From: Armatimonas rosea
GTDB taxonomy: Bacteria; Armatimonadota; Armatimonadia; Armatimonadales; Armatimonadaceae
Direction of reading: 5' to 3'
Length of the DNA: 64,000 nt
Assembly (NCBI RefSeq): GCF_014202505.1
Contig: NZ_JACHGW010000005.1
Location: 248,001-312,000 of the forward strand
Shown here piece after piece: positions 50,792-60,204 of this stretch (position 1 is the first letter of the stretch; every line of letters starts with the position of its first letter). Below the pieces are notes generated by a model that saw nothing but the letters and a program-made list of their open reading frames with translations, did not search any database and had not been told where the DNA came from. The translations under genes were made by a program, and so were the position numbers.

Positions 50792-52939
50792 ATGTCCGAC
50801 TCCCCCTTGCCCTCTCCCACCCCAAAATCTATCGATCTGGATGAGCTCTCCGCAGGGCTCAATGCCCAGCAGTTTGAGGCCTACGCGCACACCAAGGGCG
50901 CGGCGCTTGTGTTGGCGGGGGCGGGCTCGGGCAAGACCACGGTGCTCATCCGGCGGATCGCACGCCTGATCGCGGAGGGCGTGCCTCCTGAGAAGATCCT
51001 GGTCACGACCTTTACCCGCCGCGCCGCCGATGACATGAGCGAGCGCTTGGTCAAGCTCCTGGGAGAAGAGGCGGTGGTCGGGCTGTGGATCGGGACGTTC
51101 CACTCGCACTGCCTGCGGATTCTGAAAAAAGAATGGGCCGAGCGCTTCGGCAAAGAGGGGCGCTTCGACCTGGCCGACGAGTACTGGCAAAAGCGGGTCT
51201 GTCGCGCCATTCTGGGCAAGATGGGCGACTACAAGTCCCTGCCTCAGCCGCCCTTTGGCCAGAACATGAAGCTCGATCCCAAGCTGGCGCTCCTGGCGAT
51301 CTCAACCGCCAAGAACAGCGGCTTCGACTGCGAGCAGGGCGAGACCGCCCTCACCAAGATCTACCCGGACTGGGAGGAGCCGCAGGTACACAGTGTCGCC
51401 AAGTTCTGGCGCTGCTACGAGCAGGCCAAGCAGAAGGAGTTCGATGTCCTCTCCAAGGTGCCCGCCCGCCGCCTAGACTTCGACGATCTTCTCGTGGAGG
51501 CGCTGTATCTCCTGCGTGACGATAAAAAAGCCCAGGAGGAGTACCTCAGCAAGTTCGACTATCTCTTGGTGGACGAGACCCAGGACACGAGCGAGGTGCA
51601 GTGGCAGCTGGCCCGGCTGCTTGCTAAGAAGCACGGCAACCTGTTTATTGTGGGGGATGTGGGGCAGAGTATCTACGGCTTCCGTGGCTGTGATCCCAAG
51701 CGCACGGTGATGGGCTTTCAGGCGAGCTACCCCAACGGGGAGATCATCCGCCTGCCCGCCAACTACCGCTCGCAAGGGACTGTCGTGACGGTCGCCAATG
51801 AGCTGATCGCCCACGCGGACCTCGACGACCGCTACCGCCTCCTGATGGAGCCCACCCGGCTCTCGGCGCAGGAGCCCTGGCTCTCGCAGCACCTGGATGC
51901 CGAGGCGGAGGCCCTCTGGGTGGTGGAGCGCCTGCGGGAGCAGCTGAGCACCGAGCCCAACATGGCCTTCCGGGACTTCGCTCTGCTCTACCGCACCAAT
52001 GCCTACTCGCGCTGCTTCGAGGACGCGCTCATCAACGCGGGGATTCCCTACCAGATCACCGGCGGCACGAGTTTTTACAATCGCAAAGAAGTCAAAGACC
52101 TGCTGGCCTACCTGCAGCTCTCGGTCGATCCCAACTCCGAGGCGGGCACGGAGGCGTGCAAGCGTATCCTCAATATCGCCAGTAAGAAGTTTGGCCGCCC
52201 GACCCGCTCGCTGGGGATGGGCTTTATCAAGAAAGTGGAGGAGCAGGCGGAGAAGAACAAGTGCTCGTTCTACGAGATGCTGAAAAAAGGGGTCTACACC
52301 ACCCAGCAAGAAGTGGCGATCCTAGACTTCCGCAAGCAGATCAAGGAGATCCACGAGGCAGGCGAGACCGCCCAGACCCGCCTCATGGCCGCGCGGCTCT
52401 CGGGCTACGACGACTTCATTGTCAATGAGGACGGCGACAGCGAGGACGAGGGCGAGGGCTCTAGCCGCCTGGACAACCTCGATGAGCTGGTCGCGGCGAG
52501 CCAGCGCTTCTTCGCGCCCGAGGCGATGCTGACCTTTGTGGGCGGGCAGATCCGCAAGGCCAAAGACGCTGGCAAGGGGCAAGACGCGGTGAACCTGATG
52601 ACGGTGCACAAGTCCAAGGGGCTGGAGTGGCGCTGTGTCTTTGTGGTCGGCTTTGCGATGAACCTGCTCCCGCACCACCGCAGCCTGCGCTATGTCGATG
52701 GCGAGCTCCTCCCGGACTCGCTGGAGGAAGAGCGCCGGATCGCCTACGTGGCCATCACCCGCGCCAAGGAGCAGTTCGCCCTCTCATGGCCGCAGTACCA
52801 CAACGCCAAGGCCCTGGGACCATCGCCGTTTCTGATCGAGATGCCGACTCTGGCCCCGCTAGTGGACGATGCCCTGCGCTCGCAGCACAAAGAGGACGAC
52901 GATGCCCAGGCCCTCGCCGACGAGGAGTTCGAGGAGTAG
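50792..52939 (+). CDS. UvrD/PcrA-family DNA helicase
   Basis: A 715-residue superfamily 1A helicase. Motif I is AGAGSGKTT; Ia is VTTFTRRAADDM; motif II is LLVDETQDTSEVQ; motif III is GDVGQSIYGFRG; IV reads LPANYRSQG; V is VNLMTVHKSKGLEW; VI is RRIAYVAITRAKEQ. It unwinds DNA 3' to 5' in nucleotide excision or mismatch repair and clears replication blocks. Motif II has DETQD instead of the common DEYQD. A Glu/Asp-rich stretch near 550 is an insertion. Confidence 0.93.
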   Translation: MSDSPLPSPTPKSIDLDELSAGLNAQQFEAYAHTKGAALVLAGAGSGKTTVLIRRIARLIAEGVPPEKILVTTFTRRAADDMSERLVKLLGEEAVVGLWIGTFHSHCLRILKKEWAERFGKEGRFDLADEYWQKRVCRAILGKMGDYKSLPQPPFGQNMKLDPKLALLAISTAKNSGFDCEQGETALTKIYPDWEEPQVHSVAKFWRCYEQAKQKEFDVLSKVPARRLDFDDLLVEALYLLRDDKKAQEEYLSKFDYLLVDETQDTSEVQWQLARLLAKKHGNLFIVGDVGQSIYGFRGCDPKRTVMGFQASYPNGEIIRLPANYRSQGTVVTVANELIAHADLDDRYRLLMEPTRLSAQEPWLSQHLDAEAEALWVVERLREQLSTEPNMAFRDFALLYRTNAYSRCFEDALINAGIPYQITGGTSFYNRKEVKDLLAYLQLSVDPNSEAGTEACKRILNIASKKFGRPTRSLGMGFIKKVEEQAEKNKCSFYEMLKKGVYTTQQEVAILDFRKQIKEIHEAGETAQTRLMAARLSGYDDFIVNEDGDSEDEGEGSSRLDNLDELVAASQRFFAPEAMLTFVGGQIRKAKDAGKGQDAVNLMTVHKSKGLEWRCVFVVGFAMNLLPHHRSLRYVDGELLPDSLEEERRIAYVAITRAKEQFALSWPQYHNAKALGPSPFLIEMPTLAPLVDDALRSQHKEDDDAQALADEEFEE

Positions 52940-52954
52940 AGCAGGGCCACCCGC

Positions 52955-54676
52955 TTAGCGAAGCTCCCATACCTCGACTTGGTTGGCCTGAAAGACCCGC
53001 GTCCCGCGCTCCTGGGCGAGGCGCTGGCTGAAGCGAACCTGGTTCTCGGTGGGAAAGAGGGACGGGGCAGGCTGCGGTGCGCTCCCCACGACGAGATGCG
53101 TGATGCCTGCCTTGCGGACATCGGAAACAAAATCTTCGTAGCGGACGAGCCGGATCGCACCTTGCAGGTAGGGATGGGGGAGCCAGCAGGGGCGGTCGCA
53201 GTAGTAGGCCGTGTCCGCGACAAGAAGAATCCGAGCCGTGGGCGCGGTGTTCTGGTTGATCCAGGCAAGAGCCGGGTAGAGCGGTAGCTCACGGCGGAGA
53301 AAGCGCTCCCGCTCCTCCCTGCCCCCGATAATCGCCGGCAGAGCACGGGGCACGTCCCGTAGCGCTTGTGCCCCCACCAAGAGTGCCAGCAGGGCGGCAA
53401 CCGCGGCGAGTGGGCGCACGTGCTGCAGGCGAAGTACGGCCAGCAGGGCAAGAACTGGGAGCGACGGGATCAGGTAGCGCGGGTAGGGCCCAACCAGCCA
53501 GAGAGTCAGGGCGAGCACCCCGAGCACGCTCCCCGCGAGCCGTCTCTCGACCACCGAAGCGGAGCGCCAGAGGCCAAAGGACAGCAGCGTGAGAGCGATC
53601 AGCACCCCACGAATCCCCTGCCGCGTGGTGGCGTCCCAGCTCTGGCTGCTTCCCCAGTTGTAGAGCTGGTTGAACGCCATGAAGATCTCGGACTGCCCCG
53701 ACGGCCAGTCGCGTGTCGGGAAGACATGGGCTAGCGTGGGGTAGAGCGGGTTTCCGGTGAGCAGGGCCGCGCGGATAAAGTAGGGCAGTGCCGGCGCGAG
53801 CACCAGCGCTAGAAAGAGCACGCGGTCTCGGCCGGTGCGTGTGCCGCTGGCAAGGAGCAGAGACGGCCCCAAGGCGAGCATCGTGAGCTTGCACGAGCCC
53901 GCAAACCCGCTGAGGAGCGCGGCTAAGAGCCAGAGCTGGCGGTTGTCGCGCTGGAGAGCAAGCGTGAAGGCAAGCAGCGCCGCCGACACTTGAAAGGCAA
54001 CCCCCAGGTCGATATAGGCCGAGCAAAACTCCCCGCGCGCCAGCAAGACCAGCGCCGCTCCTCCCAGCAAGCCCGCGGTTCGGTTTCCCAGGGCCGTCCC
54101 GAGTGTTGTCAGGGCAACCAGCGTCAGCGCCCCGAGTGCAAAGTGCAGCAGCTTGGCCGCCGTATCGCTCCAGAGGGCGAGCGGAAGTCCAAAGAGCATG
54201 TCCACGCCCATCGGCCACTGGGTCATGGTGAGGGTGGGGAGGTAGTCGAGGCGGCCTGTCCCCAGCCAGCGCTTGAGCGCCGTGAGGTGGTAGAACTGCC
54301 CATCGTGGTCGGTTACGGGAGCGGCTGCGAGCGGCAGGTAGCAGACGAGGGTAACCCCAAGCGCCCAGGCCAGCGGCTCACGCGGAAGGGAAATCTTCGG
54401 GAACGGCAGAAAGTCCCGTCGTGCCCAGAGCGCAAGGGCGAGCAGGCCAACCACAAGAGCAAGCGGCCGCGCCAGCCCGACCGCTCCCAGCCCAAAGAAG
54501 ACATACGGAAGCGCCCCCAGTCCCAGTGCCAGTGCCAAAATCGGCTCCGCAGAGAGACCTTTCCCGAGGCGCACCAACCGTCGCCCCAGCGCCAGTGCCA
54601 GCCAGAGCAGTGCACTCACAAAGAGCGGATCGGTGAGCAGAGGGCAGGGAAGCATCGCCCCATTCTCCGGTGGCAT
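52955..54676 (-). CDS. GT-C-type glycosyltransferase membrane protein (ArnT/PMT-like)
   Basis: A 573-residue membrane protein with around ten hydrophobic segments. The first extracytoplasmic loop contains AAPVTDHDGQFYHLTALKRW, where an Asp follows the first helix as in GT-C polyprenyl-dependent glycosyltransferases. The C-terminal ~130 residues form a soluble domain (VEVWELR end). Donor and acceptor are unknown. Its start overlaps the stop of the upstream lipoprotein (TAATG). Confidence 0.72.
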   Translation of the reverse strand: MPPENGAMLPCPLLTDPLFVSALLWLALALGRRLVRLGKGLSAEPILALALGLGALPYVFFGLGAVGLARPLALVVGLLALALWARRDFLPFPKISLPREPLAWALGVTLVCYLPLAAAPVTDHDGQFYHLTALKRWLGTGRLDYLPTLTMTQWPMGVDMLFGLPLALWSDTAAKLLHFALGALTLVALTTLGTALGNRTAGLLGGAALVLLARGEFCSAYIDLGVAFQVSAALLAFTLALQRDNRQLWLLAALLSGFAGSCKLTMLALGPSLLLASGTRTGRDRVLFLALVLAPALPYFIRAALLTGNPLYPTLAHVFPTRDWPSGQSEIFMAFNQLYNWGSSQSWDATTRQGIRGVLIALTLLSFGLWRSASVVERRLAGSVLGVLALTLWLVGPYPRYLIPSLPVLALLAVLRLQHVRPLAAVAALLALLVGAQALRDVPRALPAIIGGREERERFLRRELPLYPALAWINQNTAPTARILLVADTAYYCDRPCWLPHPYLQGAIRLVRYEDFVSDVRKAGITHLVVGSAPQPAPSLFPTENQVRFSQRLAQERGTRVFQANQVEVWELR

Positions 54677-55176
54677 TACTCTGGCCGAGGAGGCAGGCCG
54701 GCGTCTTGGGTATCGGCGGGGAGGGCAATGGCGGGGCGGCGCTCGGGGCGGGCGAGGTTGGCGAGCTGGTCAGGATTAAGAGGAGGAAAGGGTGGGAGAA
54801 CCGGAGCCACCCAGAGCGTCCCCGGGCTAACAAACTCGGGACGCCCCAGAAGGTTGGAGTTGCGTGTCCAGACAGGAATCGCGTTCCAAGGATGGAGCCG
54901 GAGCTTCAGGAGGCGGTCGTCGCTGGTGAGTGAGCCAAGATAGCTCCCATCCCGCCGGAAGGTCTCCGTGCTCTCAGGGGCGACCCAGCCAATCGCCTTT
55001 GCCTGGTTGTCGTAGAGCAGGTTGCCCGCCTGGAGCGCGATCCAGTTGCCCTGGGAATCGAAGAGGTAGCGCACGTCGCGGCTGGTTCCCGGCGAGAAGC
55101 CCTCGGTGGCCACACCGCCGCCACAGCCAGAGAGCATGAGGCAGGCGAGCCCGGCGAGTAGTCGATAACGGTTCAT
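54676..55176 (-). CDS. Lipoprotein of unknown function
   Basis: 166 residues from the ATG at 55176, with AGGAGG 11 nt upstream. The signal peptide ends in the lipobox MLSGC. The mature part begins GGGVATEGFSPGTSRDVRYL and is beta-rich with a tail rich in Pro. No known domain is recognised. It is coupled to the GT-C gene (TAATG), so the two may act together at the outer face of a membrane. Confidence 0.75.
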   Translation of the reverse strand: MNRYRLLAGLACLMLSGCGGGVATEGFSPGTSRDVRYLFDSQGNWIALQAGNLLYDNQAKAIGWVAPESTETFRRDGSYLGSLTSDDRLLKLRLHPWNAIPVWTRNSNLLGRPEFVSPGTLWVAPVLPPFPPLNPDQLANLARPERRPAIALPADTQDAGLPPRPE

Positions 55177-55204
55177 AGGACAAACCTCCTGAGACAATTC
55201 TACC

Positions 55205-56098
55205 CTAGAACGTCGTGCCGAAGAGCGAGGCACCGGCCAGGTCGGTGCCGGTGAGGTTGGCCCCTTCAAAGGCCGCGCCCTCTAGGTCGCCGTCGGTGAA
55301 CAGGGCGCGGGTGCAGTTGGCGTTTTCCAGGTGGGCGTTGGAGAGATTGGCGCGGGTAAAGTCGGCGTCGGTGAGGTTGGCACCCTCGAAGTGGGCATCC
55401 CGCAGCTTGGCGTCCACGGCCCTGAGGCCCGTCAGGTCCCGCCCCCGCAGGTCCACGCCACGCAGGTCGAGGCCGGAGAAGTCGCGGGTGGCGAGCGCGC
55501 GCTCCAGCACCTTGGGGTTGACGGTGGAGGCGATATAGCGCTCCTCGCGCCAGGGATCGGCACCGTTGTGGTAGCCGATCTCCCCCTCCCAGTACCCAAG
55601 TTTATCTTCCGCAAGCAGCTCGATCCGCTCCAGCCACTTGACCGACTTGTAGAAGTACCGCCCCGGCGTGACAATGCGCACCGGCCCGCCATGAATCTCG
55701 TCCAGCGGCGCGCCATCGGCGGTAAAGGCGACCAGGCAACCCAGCTCCAGCGCCTCGGCGAGCACCAGCGAGGTGCTGTGCTCGCGGTCCGAGCGTGCCA
55801 CAAACGAGACAAACTGTGCCTCGGGGAGCGGGCCGCCACAGAGCGCGAGCAGGTCGGCCAGCAGAATCCCGGTGAAGGTCACGCCCAGCTTACTCCAGCG
55901 CGTCACACAGTGAATGTCGTGGGTCTGTGTCTGCTGTGGCAGGGCAAGGAGCGCCTCTAAACCAAACACCCGCCGTTCGGTCACGGCTCCGTGTACGGTT
56001 ACGGTCCACGGCGCGGTGTCTCCCGCACGCGGCACCTTCTCCCCGACCACGGGCCACTTCCCCGGCGCGGCAAGTTTTTGGTTCGGCGGCAAGTTCAT
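55205..56098 (-). CDS. Molybdopterin-dependent oxidoreductase fused to pentapeptide repeats
   Basis: A 297-residue protein. Residues ~30-200 match the sulfite-oxidase/YedY catalytic core: C64 in HCVTRWSKLGVTFTG is the molybdenum-ligating Cys, and RYFYKSVKWLERIE is the family-typical end. Residues 206-297 are about 18 tandem pentapeptide repeats (LRGVDLRGRDLTG, FEGANLTDADFTRANL), a right-handed beta-helix. No signal peptide is seen, unlike exported YedY. TAAAAT is 6 nt before the ATG. The fusion is unusual; the repeat could act as a docking platform or mimic DNA. Confidence 0.85.
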   Translation of the reverse strand: MNLPPNQKLAAPGKWPVVGEKVPRAGDTAPWTVTVHGAVTERRVFGLEALLALPQQTQTHDIHCVTRWSKLGVTFTGILLADLLALCGGPLPEAQFVSFVARSDREHSTSLVLAEALELGCLVAFTADGAPLDEIHGGPVRIVTPGRYFYKSVKWLERIELLAEDKLGYWEGEIGYHNGADPWREERYIASTVNPKVLERALATRDFSGLDLRGVDLRGRDLTGLRAVDAKLRDAHFEGANLTDADFTRANLSNAHLENANCTRALFTDGDLEGAAFEGANLTGTDLAGASLFGTTF

Positions 56099-56258
56099 GG
56101 GGCTATTTTACCGGGGATTTGTGCGGGGATTGTGCGGGGATTGGAAATCCCCGGCACAGGGGAGGGAGCGCCCCGGGGGCGCGGAGAGGGCTTGTCTCTG
56201 CGTGTCCACGAGACGCTCCTCTTCTGTGCTGGGTAATTTATGCCCGGCTACTGCCCAG
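56099..56258. repeat. Intergenic palindromic repeat family, copy A
   Basis: Runs from CCGGGGATT at the gene start side, through GGGGATTGGAAATCCCC, GGAGCGCCCCGGGGGCGCG and a partly inverted second arm (GACGCTCCTCTTCTGTGC) to GGGTAATTTA. The outer end supplies the TAAAAT promoter element of the adjacent gene. Copies B and C share most of its sequence. Confidence 0.75.
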
Positions 56259-56259
56259 C

Positions 56260-57285
56260 TCAGAACCGTGCTAGTGGCTTCACCCCGCGCTCTGTCTCTG
56301 AGAGTGTTCTGATCTCTTGCCACAAGTCGTAGGTGAGGAGGGGCTCCCGTGCCCAAAAGCTCGCGTGGTACTCACCGTCGCCGCCGCCCCAGCTCCAGCT
56401 GTAGGCCCAGCCGGCTGTCTCTCCGAGCCGGATCAGCTCCTGTAGGTCGCTGTGGTCGGGGCGCTCAACATAGTCCTCCGGGTGCTTCTTTCGCGGCTCG
56501 TTACAATCGGCAAGTTGGCGTAGGAGAGCTCTGGGGTTGGCTAGCCCGGAGAGAACATAGCCTGAGAAGGGATCGTCGTGCTGACTCGTGCCGCAGAGAG
56601 TGTGAAAGATTGTTTGGTCTTTGCAGGTCACAAGCAACGCCCCAAAAGTTCGTCCATGGCTATCCCGCCACTCCCGACGACCCACTTCTGGGCACCAGCG
56701 CAGCGCCTTTTGTTGGGTGGGTGTGCCACATTCCAGCCCGTTCAAGAGGAGATACGGTGGGTTTTGCTCAACGATGCTCCGTCGCCATGCCCAAGTCCCC
56801 TCTGTCTTATAGTCGAAGAAGATCGCGCCCTTGAGCTGTTCCTCAAGGTTGGTTAGATTATCGTAGCGGGCAGAGATAATGTGATCAAGGGTATTGAGTT
56901 TCTTCCAGCTGCGGGTCTGCTTTTGGGCGGCGCAGTGGGCCACAAGCGCATCGGCGAGGGCGGCGTCCTCGGTGACAAAGGCGGTGATGTGCTCGCTGTA
57001 GCTGAAGTTCCAGGAGCAGAGTGCCCAGGTGAAGCTCGCCGCGAGGAGGTGGGCTTTTTTGATCAGTGCCTCTCGGTAGAGCGTCCCACTCGGAAACTCG
57101 ACGGTGACTTCTGGCACGTCTCCGCGCCGTGCCCCGTGTAGTGCCTGGAGATTTGCGGTGGTGGTGGGGATGCTCTTGAAATCCTGCACGAAGAACGCGG
57201 GCTGGCCCTCGGCGGCGACAAACGCGGTGAGCGCGGCTTGAAGGTGCTCACTATGATGCCGTGGACTAAACAAGAGCAGGTGCAT
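56260..57285 (-). CDS. Unknown protein with weak phospholipase D-like trace
   Basis: A 341-residue soluble protein I cannot place. One stretch, IKKAHLLAASFTWALCSWNFS, followed by SEHITAF, is reminiscent of the HxK...GSxNxS core of phospholipase D-like nucleases, but both key positions differ. The remainder includes DYVERPDHSDLQELIRLGE and GWAYSWSWGGGDGEYH. TAAAAT lies 6 nt before the ATG. It is flanked by repeat copies A and B. No partner gene suggests a role. Confidence 0.5.
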   Translation of the reverse strand: MHLLLFSPRHHSEHLQAALTAFVAAEGQPAFFVQDFKSIPTTTANLQALHGARRGDVPEVTVEFPSGTLYREALIKKAHLLAASFTWALCSWNFSYSEHITAFVTEDAALADALVAHCAAQKQTRSWKKLNTLDHIISARYDNLTNLEEQLKGAIFFDYKTEGTWAWRRSIVEQNPPYLLLNGLECGTPTQQKALRWCPEVGRREWRDSHGRTFGALLVTCKDQTIFHTLCGTSQHDDPFSGYVLSGLANPRALLRQLADCNEPRKKHPEDYVERPDHSDLQELIRLGETAGWAYSWSWGGGDGEYHASFWAREPLLTYDLWQEIRTLSETERGVKPLARF

Positions 57286-57415
57286 GCCAGGATTTTACCG
57301 GGGATTGTGCTGGGATTGGAAATCCCTGGCACAGGGGAGGGAGCGCCCCGGGGGCGCGGGGAGCAGAGTGCCTCTGCGCGTCCTCGGGACGCTCCTTTCT
57401 CTTCTGCCGGGTAAT
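57286..57415. repeat. Intergenic palindromic repeat family, copy B
   Basis: Same order of blocks as copy A, from CCGGGGATTGTGCTGGGATTGG to GCCGGGTAATTTAC. It fills the whole gap between two leftward genes and carries the TAAAAT of the gene at 57285. Confidence 0.75.
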
Positions 57416-58444
57416 TTACTTCCCGGGCAGTGTGATGGGCTTGAGGGGCACCGTGCCGCCTGAGGGAAGCTTGACGGTCTCACTCTGGTGGTTGGGGCTG
57501 ATTCCATTCTTGCCCTCTTTGCCCGCCCCGACCCAGTAGTGCTCACCCGGACGAAGCCCGGAGAAGCGGTAGTGTCCGGTGGCATCCGTGACTGCCTCGC
57601 CTTCCTGCTGTGAGTAACCGAGACCGCCTAGGCTTCGCGAGAGACGGACCGGGATACCCGCGAGTGGGGTGCCATTGGGGGCAACTACGGTACCTGTGAG
57701 CACTCCTGGCTTCTTGGTGAGGGAGAGCGTGAGCGCTTGACCTGGCGCGATAGAGATAGGCTCGCTGTAGCGTCCGTGGCTCTCCGCGGCGAGGGTGAAC
57801 GGCTTGCGTGTGCGTAGCGGGATGGTGAAGCGCCCTGCGGCATCGGTCGTTAGGCCCTGAAAGGCGAACGCGTCCTCGAACTCCTTGCCTTCGATGCGTA
57901 GGGTTGCTCCCGCGACCGGCGCACCGCTGGTATCGCGCACGGTGCCGGTGACGGGTGGGAGAATCTCAGCCGTGGGGAGGATAAAGTCCTCGGTGTGGGC
58001 GGCATTTTGGGCAAGGGTGAAGGTGCGGTCTTTCTCCTTGGGGAGCGTGTAGCCCAGGGGAGGCTCGCCGCCTTGTAGGTAGAGATACTGCTCACCGGCG
58101 GGGACGCGCAGCTGGTAGCGACCGGCGTGGTCGGTCTTGGTCGTCTGTACCCACGCCGACGACTTGGGGTGCGCCGGGCCGTAGACACCGACGGAGTACC
58201 CGACAAGGGGGCGGTCGTCGGCACCGAGGACACGGCCCGAGATCAGGCAGCCACGCTCTAGGGTGAAGTCGATCCCCGTCAGGTTTTTTCCTGAGCGCAC
58301 CGCGACTCCCTCGTGGGCACGCGTTGTCCAGTCGGGCGTCCCCGCAAGGTCGAGCGCGATGTTATAGTTTCCCGGAGGAACCCGAAGCGTGTAGTTCCCA
58401 TGCCCGTCGGTCAGGCTTGTTCCCCAGCCCTCACTGTTGTTCAT
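57416..58444 (-). pseudogene. 3' part of an interrupted carboxypeptidase-regulatory-repeat protein
   Basis: Encodes carboxypeptidase-regulatory-like beta repeats (GVLTGTVVAPNGTPLAGIPV, TDATGHYRFSGLRPGEHYWV, PVTGTVRDTSGAPVAGATLR). The first in-frame ATG is at 58444, but the repeat it belongs to starts earlier (VSGRVLFPDGTPRTLVRVDA), directly after an in-frame TAG at 58511-58513. This is therefore the downstream half of one longer gene, 57416-59323. Confidence 0.75.
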
Positions 58445-58510
58445 CCCTTGCGCATCGACTCGGACGAGGGTGCGGGGGGTGCCATCGGGGAAGAGGACGC
58501 GCCCGGAGAC

Positions 58511-59323
58511 CTAGACGGCGTGGGGGAAGACAACGGGAGAGGGGGTGGTTTGTGTGGCACCCTGGCGGTAGTCGTAGGCGAGGAGCTTGGCAGCGTTGCA
58601 GTAGAGCTCACTGCCGATGCCAAGACGAAGCTGTGCCTCGGGAGGGAGATCGGTAAGCGTCGCAATACCCTCCGCGTCGGTGTGCGCAGTGACAAAGGGT
58701 AAGTAGGTCGCGTAGGATTCTGGCCCACCGAAATCCCCTGTTGAGAGGGTTTCGACGCCGATGCTTAGGTTGGCGAGGGGGCTTCCTGTCTCGTCTACGG
58801 CCTTCACTTGCAGACTCGTAGCGGTGGTGAGGGTGAGGTCTGCATCGGTTCGGTAGGTTCCCGCGGGGCCAAAACCGGCCTTGGTGACCACGATTGTAAA
58901 GCTCTCTCCTGTGTCTGTGATGGGAAACCGGTAGCGCCCCTCTGTATCGGTATCGCCAAGCCGGGCTATCTTGCGGTTTTCCCTTGTGCTACTCCGAAAC
59001 CAGACCGTGGCTCCCACCGCAGGCGAGCCATCCGGCAGAGAGACACGTCCCCGGACTTCTTTGGGCCAGGTAGGTTCCCAAGAGTTAGCGGGGACAGGCT
59101 TGCCCTTGCCTGGAAGCGAGCGCTTGGGGGCGAGCAGCGCCACGAGACTAACCGAAGCGGCGGTGCCCAGCCCAATGCCGATGAGGGCGCGGCGGGTGAG
59201 GAGCTCCCGGCTGCGCGAGGTGTCGAGGATGGAGCGCACCCGCGCCTCCAAGCCCTTACCACTCTCTAGGGCGAGGGTGAGCCCAAGGGCTTCTTTGATC
59301 CAGAACGAGCGTAACGGTTTCAT
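58511..59323 (-). pseudogene. 5' part of the interrupted carboxypeptidase-regulatory-repeat protein
   Basis: Starts at the ATG at 59323 with GGAGGAAA upstream and overlaps the M56 stop (ATGA). A membrane helix (LIGIGLGTAASVSLVALLA) follows a short segment (LEARVRSILD) that resembles the part just after the peptidase domain in BlaR-like M56 proteins. Beta repeats follow (VRGRVSLPDGSPAVGATVWF). It ends at TAG (58511), probably a C-to-T change of CAG. The reading frame continues unchanged into the downstream part. Confidence 0.75.
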
Positions 59324-60204
59324 GACTTTCCTCCCGAGGCAGTGCGAGCAAACGAGACGAGATAGCCGGCGTAGTCCGGGGCCTGGACGCCGGAGCGTAG
59401 GACACGGTCGTCGCAGGCGGCTTCCAGCTCGGCGCGGAGCTGGCGGACGAGTAGATGGACAAGAGGGTGGAACCACCAGAGCGCGGCGCTGGCACGGGCC
59501 AGCAAGAGCACGAGCCAGTCCCGGCGGTGCAGGTGCACCAGCTCATGGAGCAAGGCAACCCGAAGCGCGGCGTCATCTGCCAGCGACGATTCCGGGAGCA
59601 GGACAACCCCACGCCACCAGCCAAAGGTCAGCGGAGAGGCGAGCGCTAGTGACTCACCAGCAATCCGAACCTGGGGGACACGCGCTAAGCGCAGGCGCTG
59701 TGCAAGGGCCACGACTTCGTCTCGGACCGCAGCAGGCGCGGGCTGGCTCTGGCGCACGAGCTGCTGCAGGCCGATGAGCCCAAAGACAAGCCGCAGCAGG
59801 CAGAGCACACTGCCCGACGCGAGAAACACCATACCGAGGCCCTCCCAGGGAAACGGGGCGGGTGGGGGAAGCGGCGTGGGCTCGGAGAGAGCGATGAACT
59901 CGGCGGCTGGTGCAGGGCGCAGGCTCGGCGTGCTCGTTGTCGTGGGCACTGGTTGTTTCGCGACAAGGGGCACAGGCTGAGGTTGTGCCTGCACCAGAAT
60001 CGGAGCGGGTTGTAGTGGCTCGGTTGGGAGCGGCACGGAGATCAGCGGCGGAGCGACGAGGTGCAGAATCGGAAGCGCTGCCAGCCCGAGCAAGCCTGCG
60101 GTGTAGAGAGCGGCTCGGCGCGCGGCACTGGCACGTCGGAGGAGTCGGCCCAGGAGCAGAACCACCGCCAGCAAGAGTGTCGTCTTAGTGAGAAGAAGGA
60201 GCAT
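59320..60204 (-). CDS. M56-family (BlaR1/MecR1-like) membrane metallopeptidase
   Basis: A 294-residue membrane protein with three to four helices. HELVHLHRRDW near residue 221 is the zinc site, and the third ligand is in ELEAACDDRVL. M56 sensors cleave or release their BlaI-type repressor when an outside signal arrives. It overlaps blaI by 20 bp. The protein ends shortly after the catalytic region, where relatives continue; the continuation seems to be in the next reading frame. Confidence 0.88.
   Translation of the reverse strand: MLLLLTKTTLLLAVVLLLGRLLRRASAARRAALYTAGLLGLAALPILHLVAPPLISVPLPTEPLQPAPILVQAQPQPVPLVAKQPVPTTTSTPSLRPAPAAEFIALSEPTPLPPPAPFPWEGLGMVFLASGSVLCLLRLVFGLIGLQQLVRQSQPAPAAVRDEVVALAQRLRLARVPQVRIAGESLALASPLTFGWWRGVVLLPESSLADDAALRVALLHELVHLHRRDWLVLLLARASAALWWFHPLVHLLVRQLRAELEAACDDRVLRSGVQAPDYAGYLVSFARTASGGKS

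Noticed and set aside
58511-58513. TAG read as pyrrolysine
   Set aside because: No pyl genes or PYLIS-like structure were seen, and a simple CAG-to-TAG change explains it.
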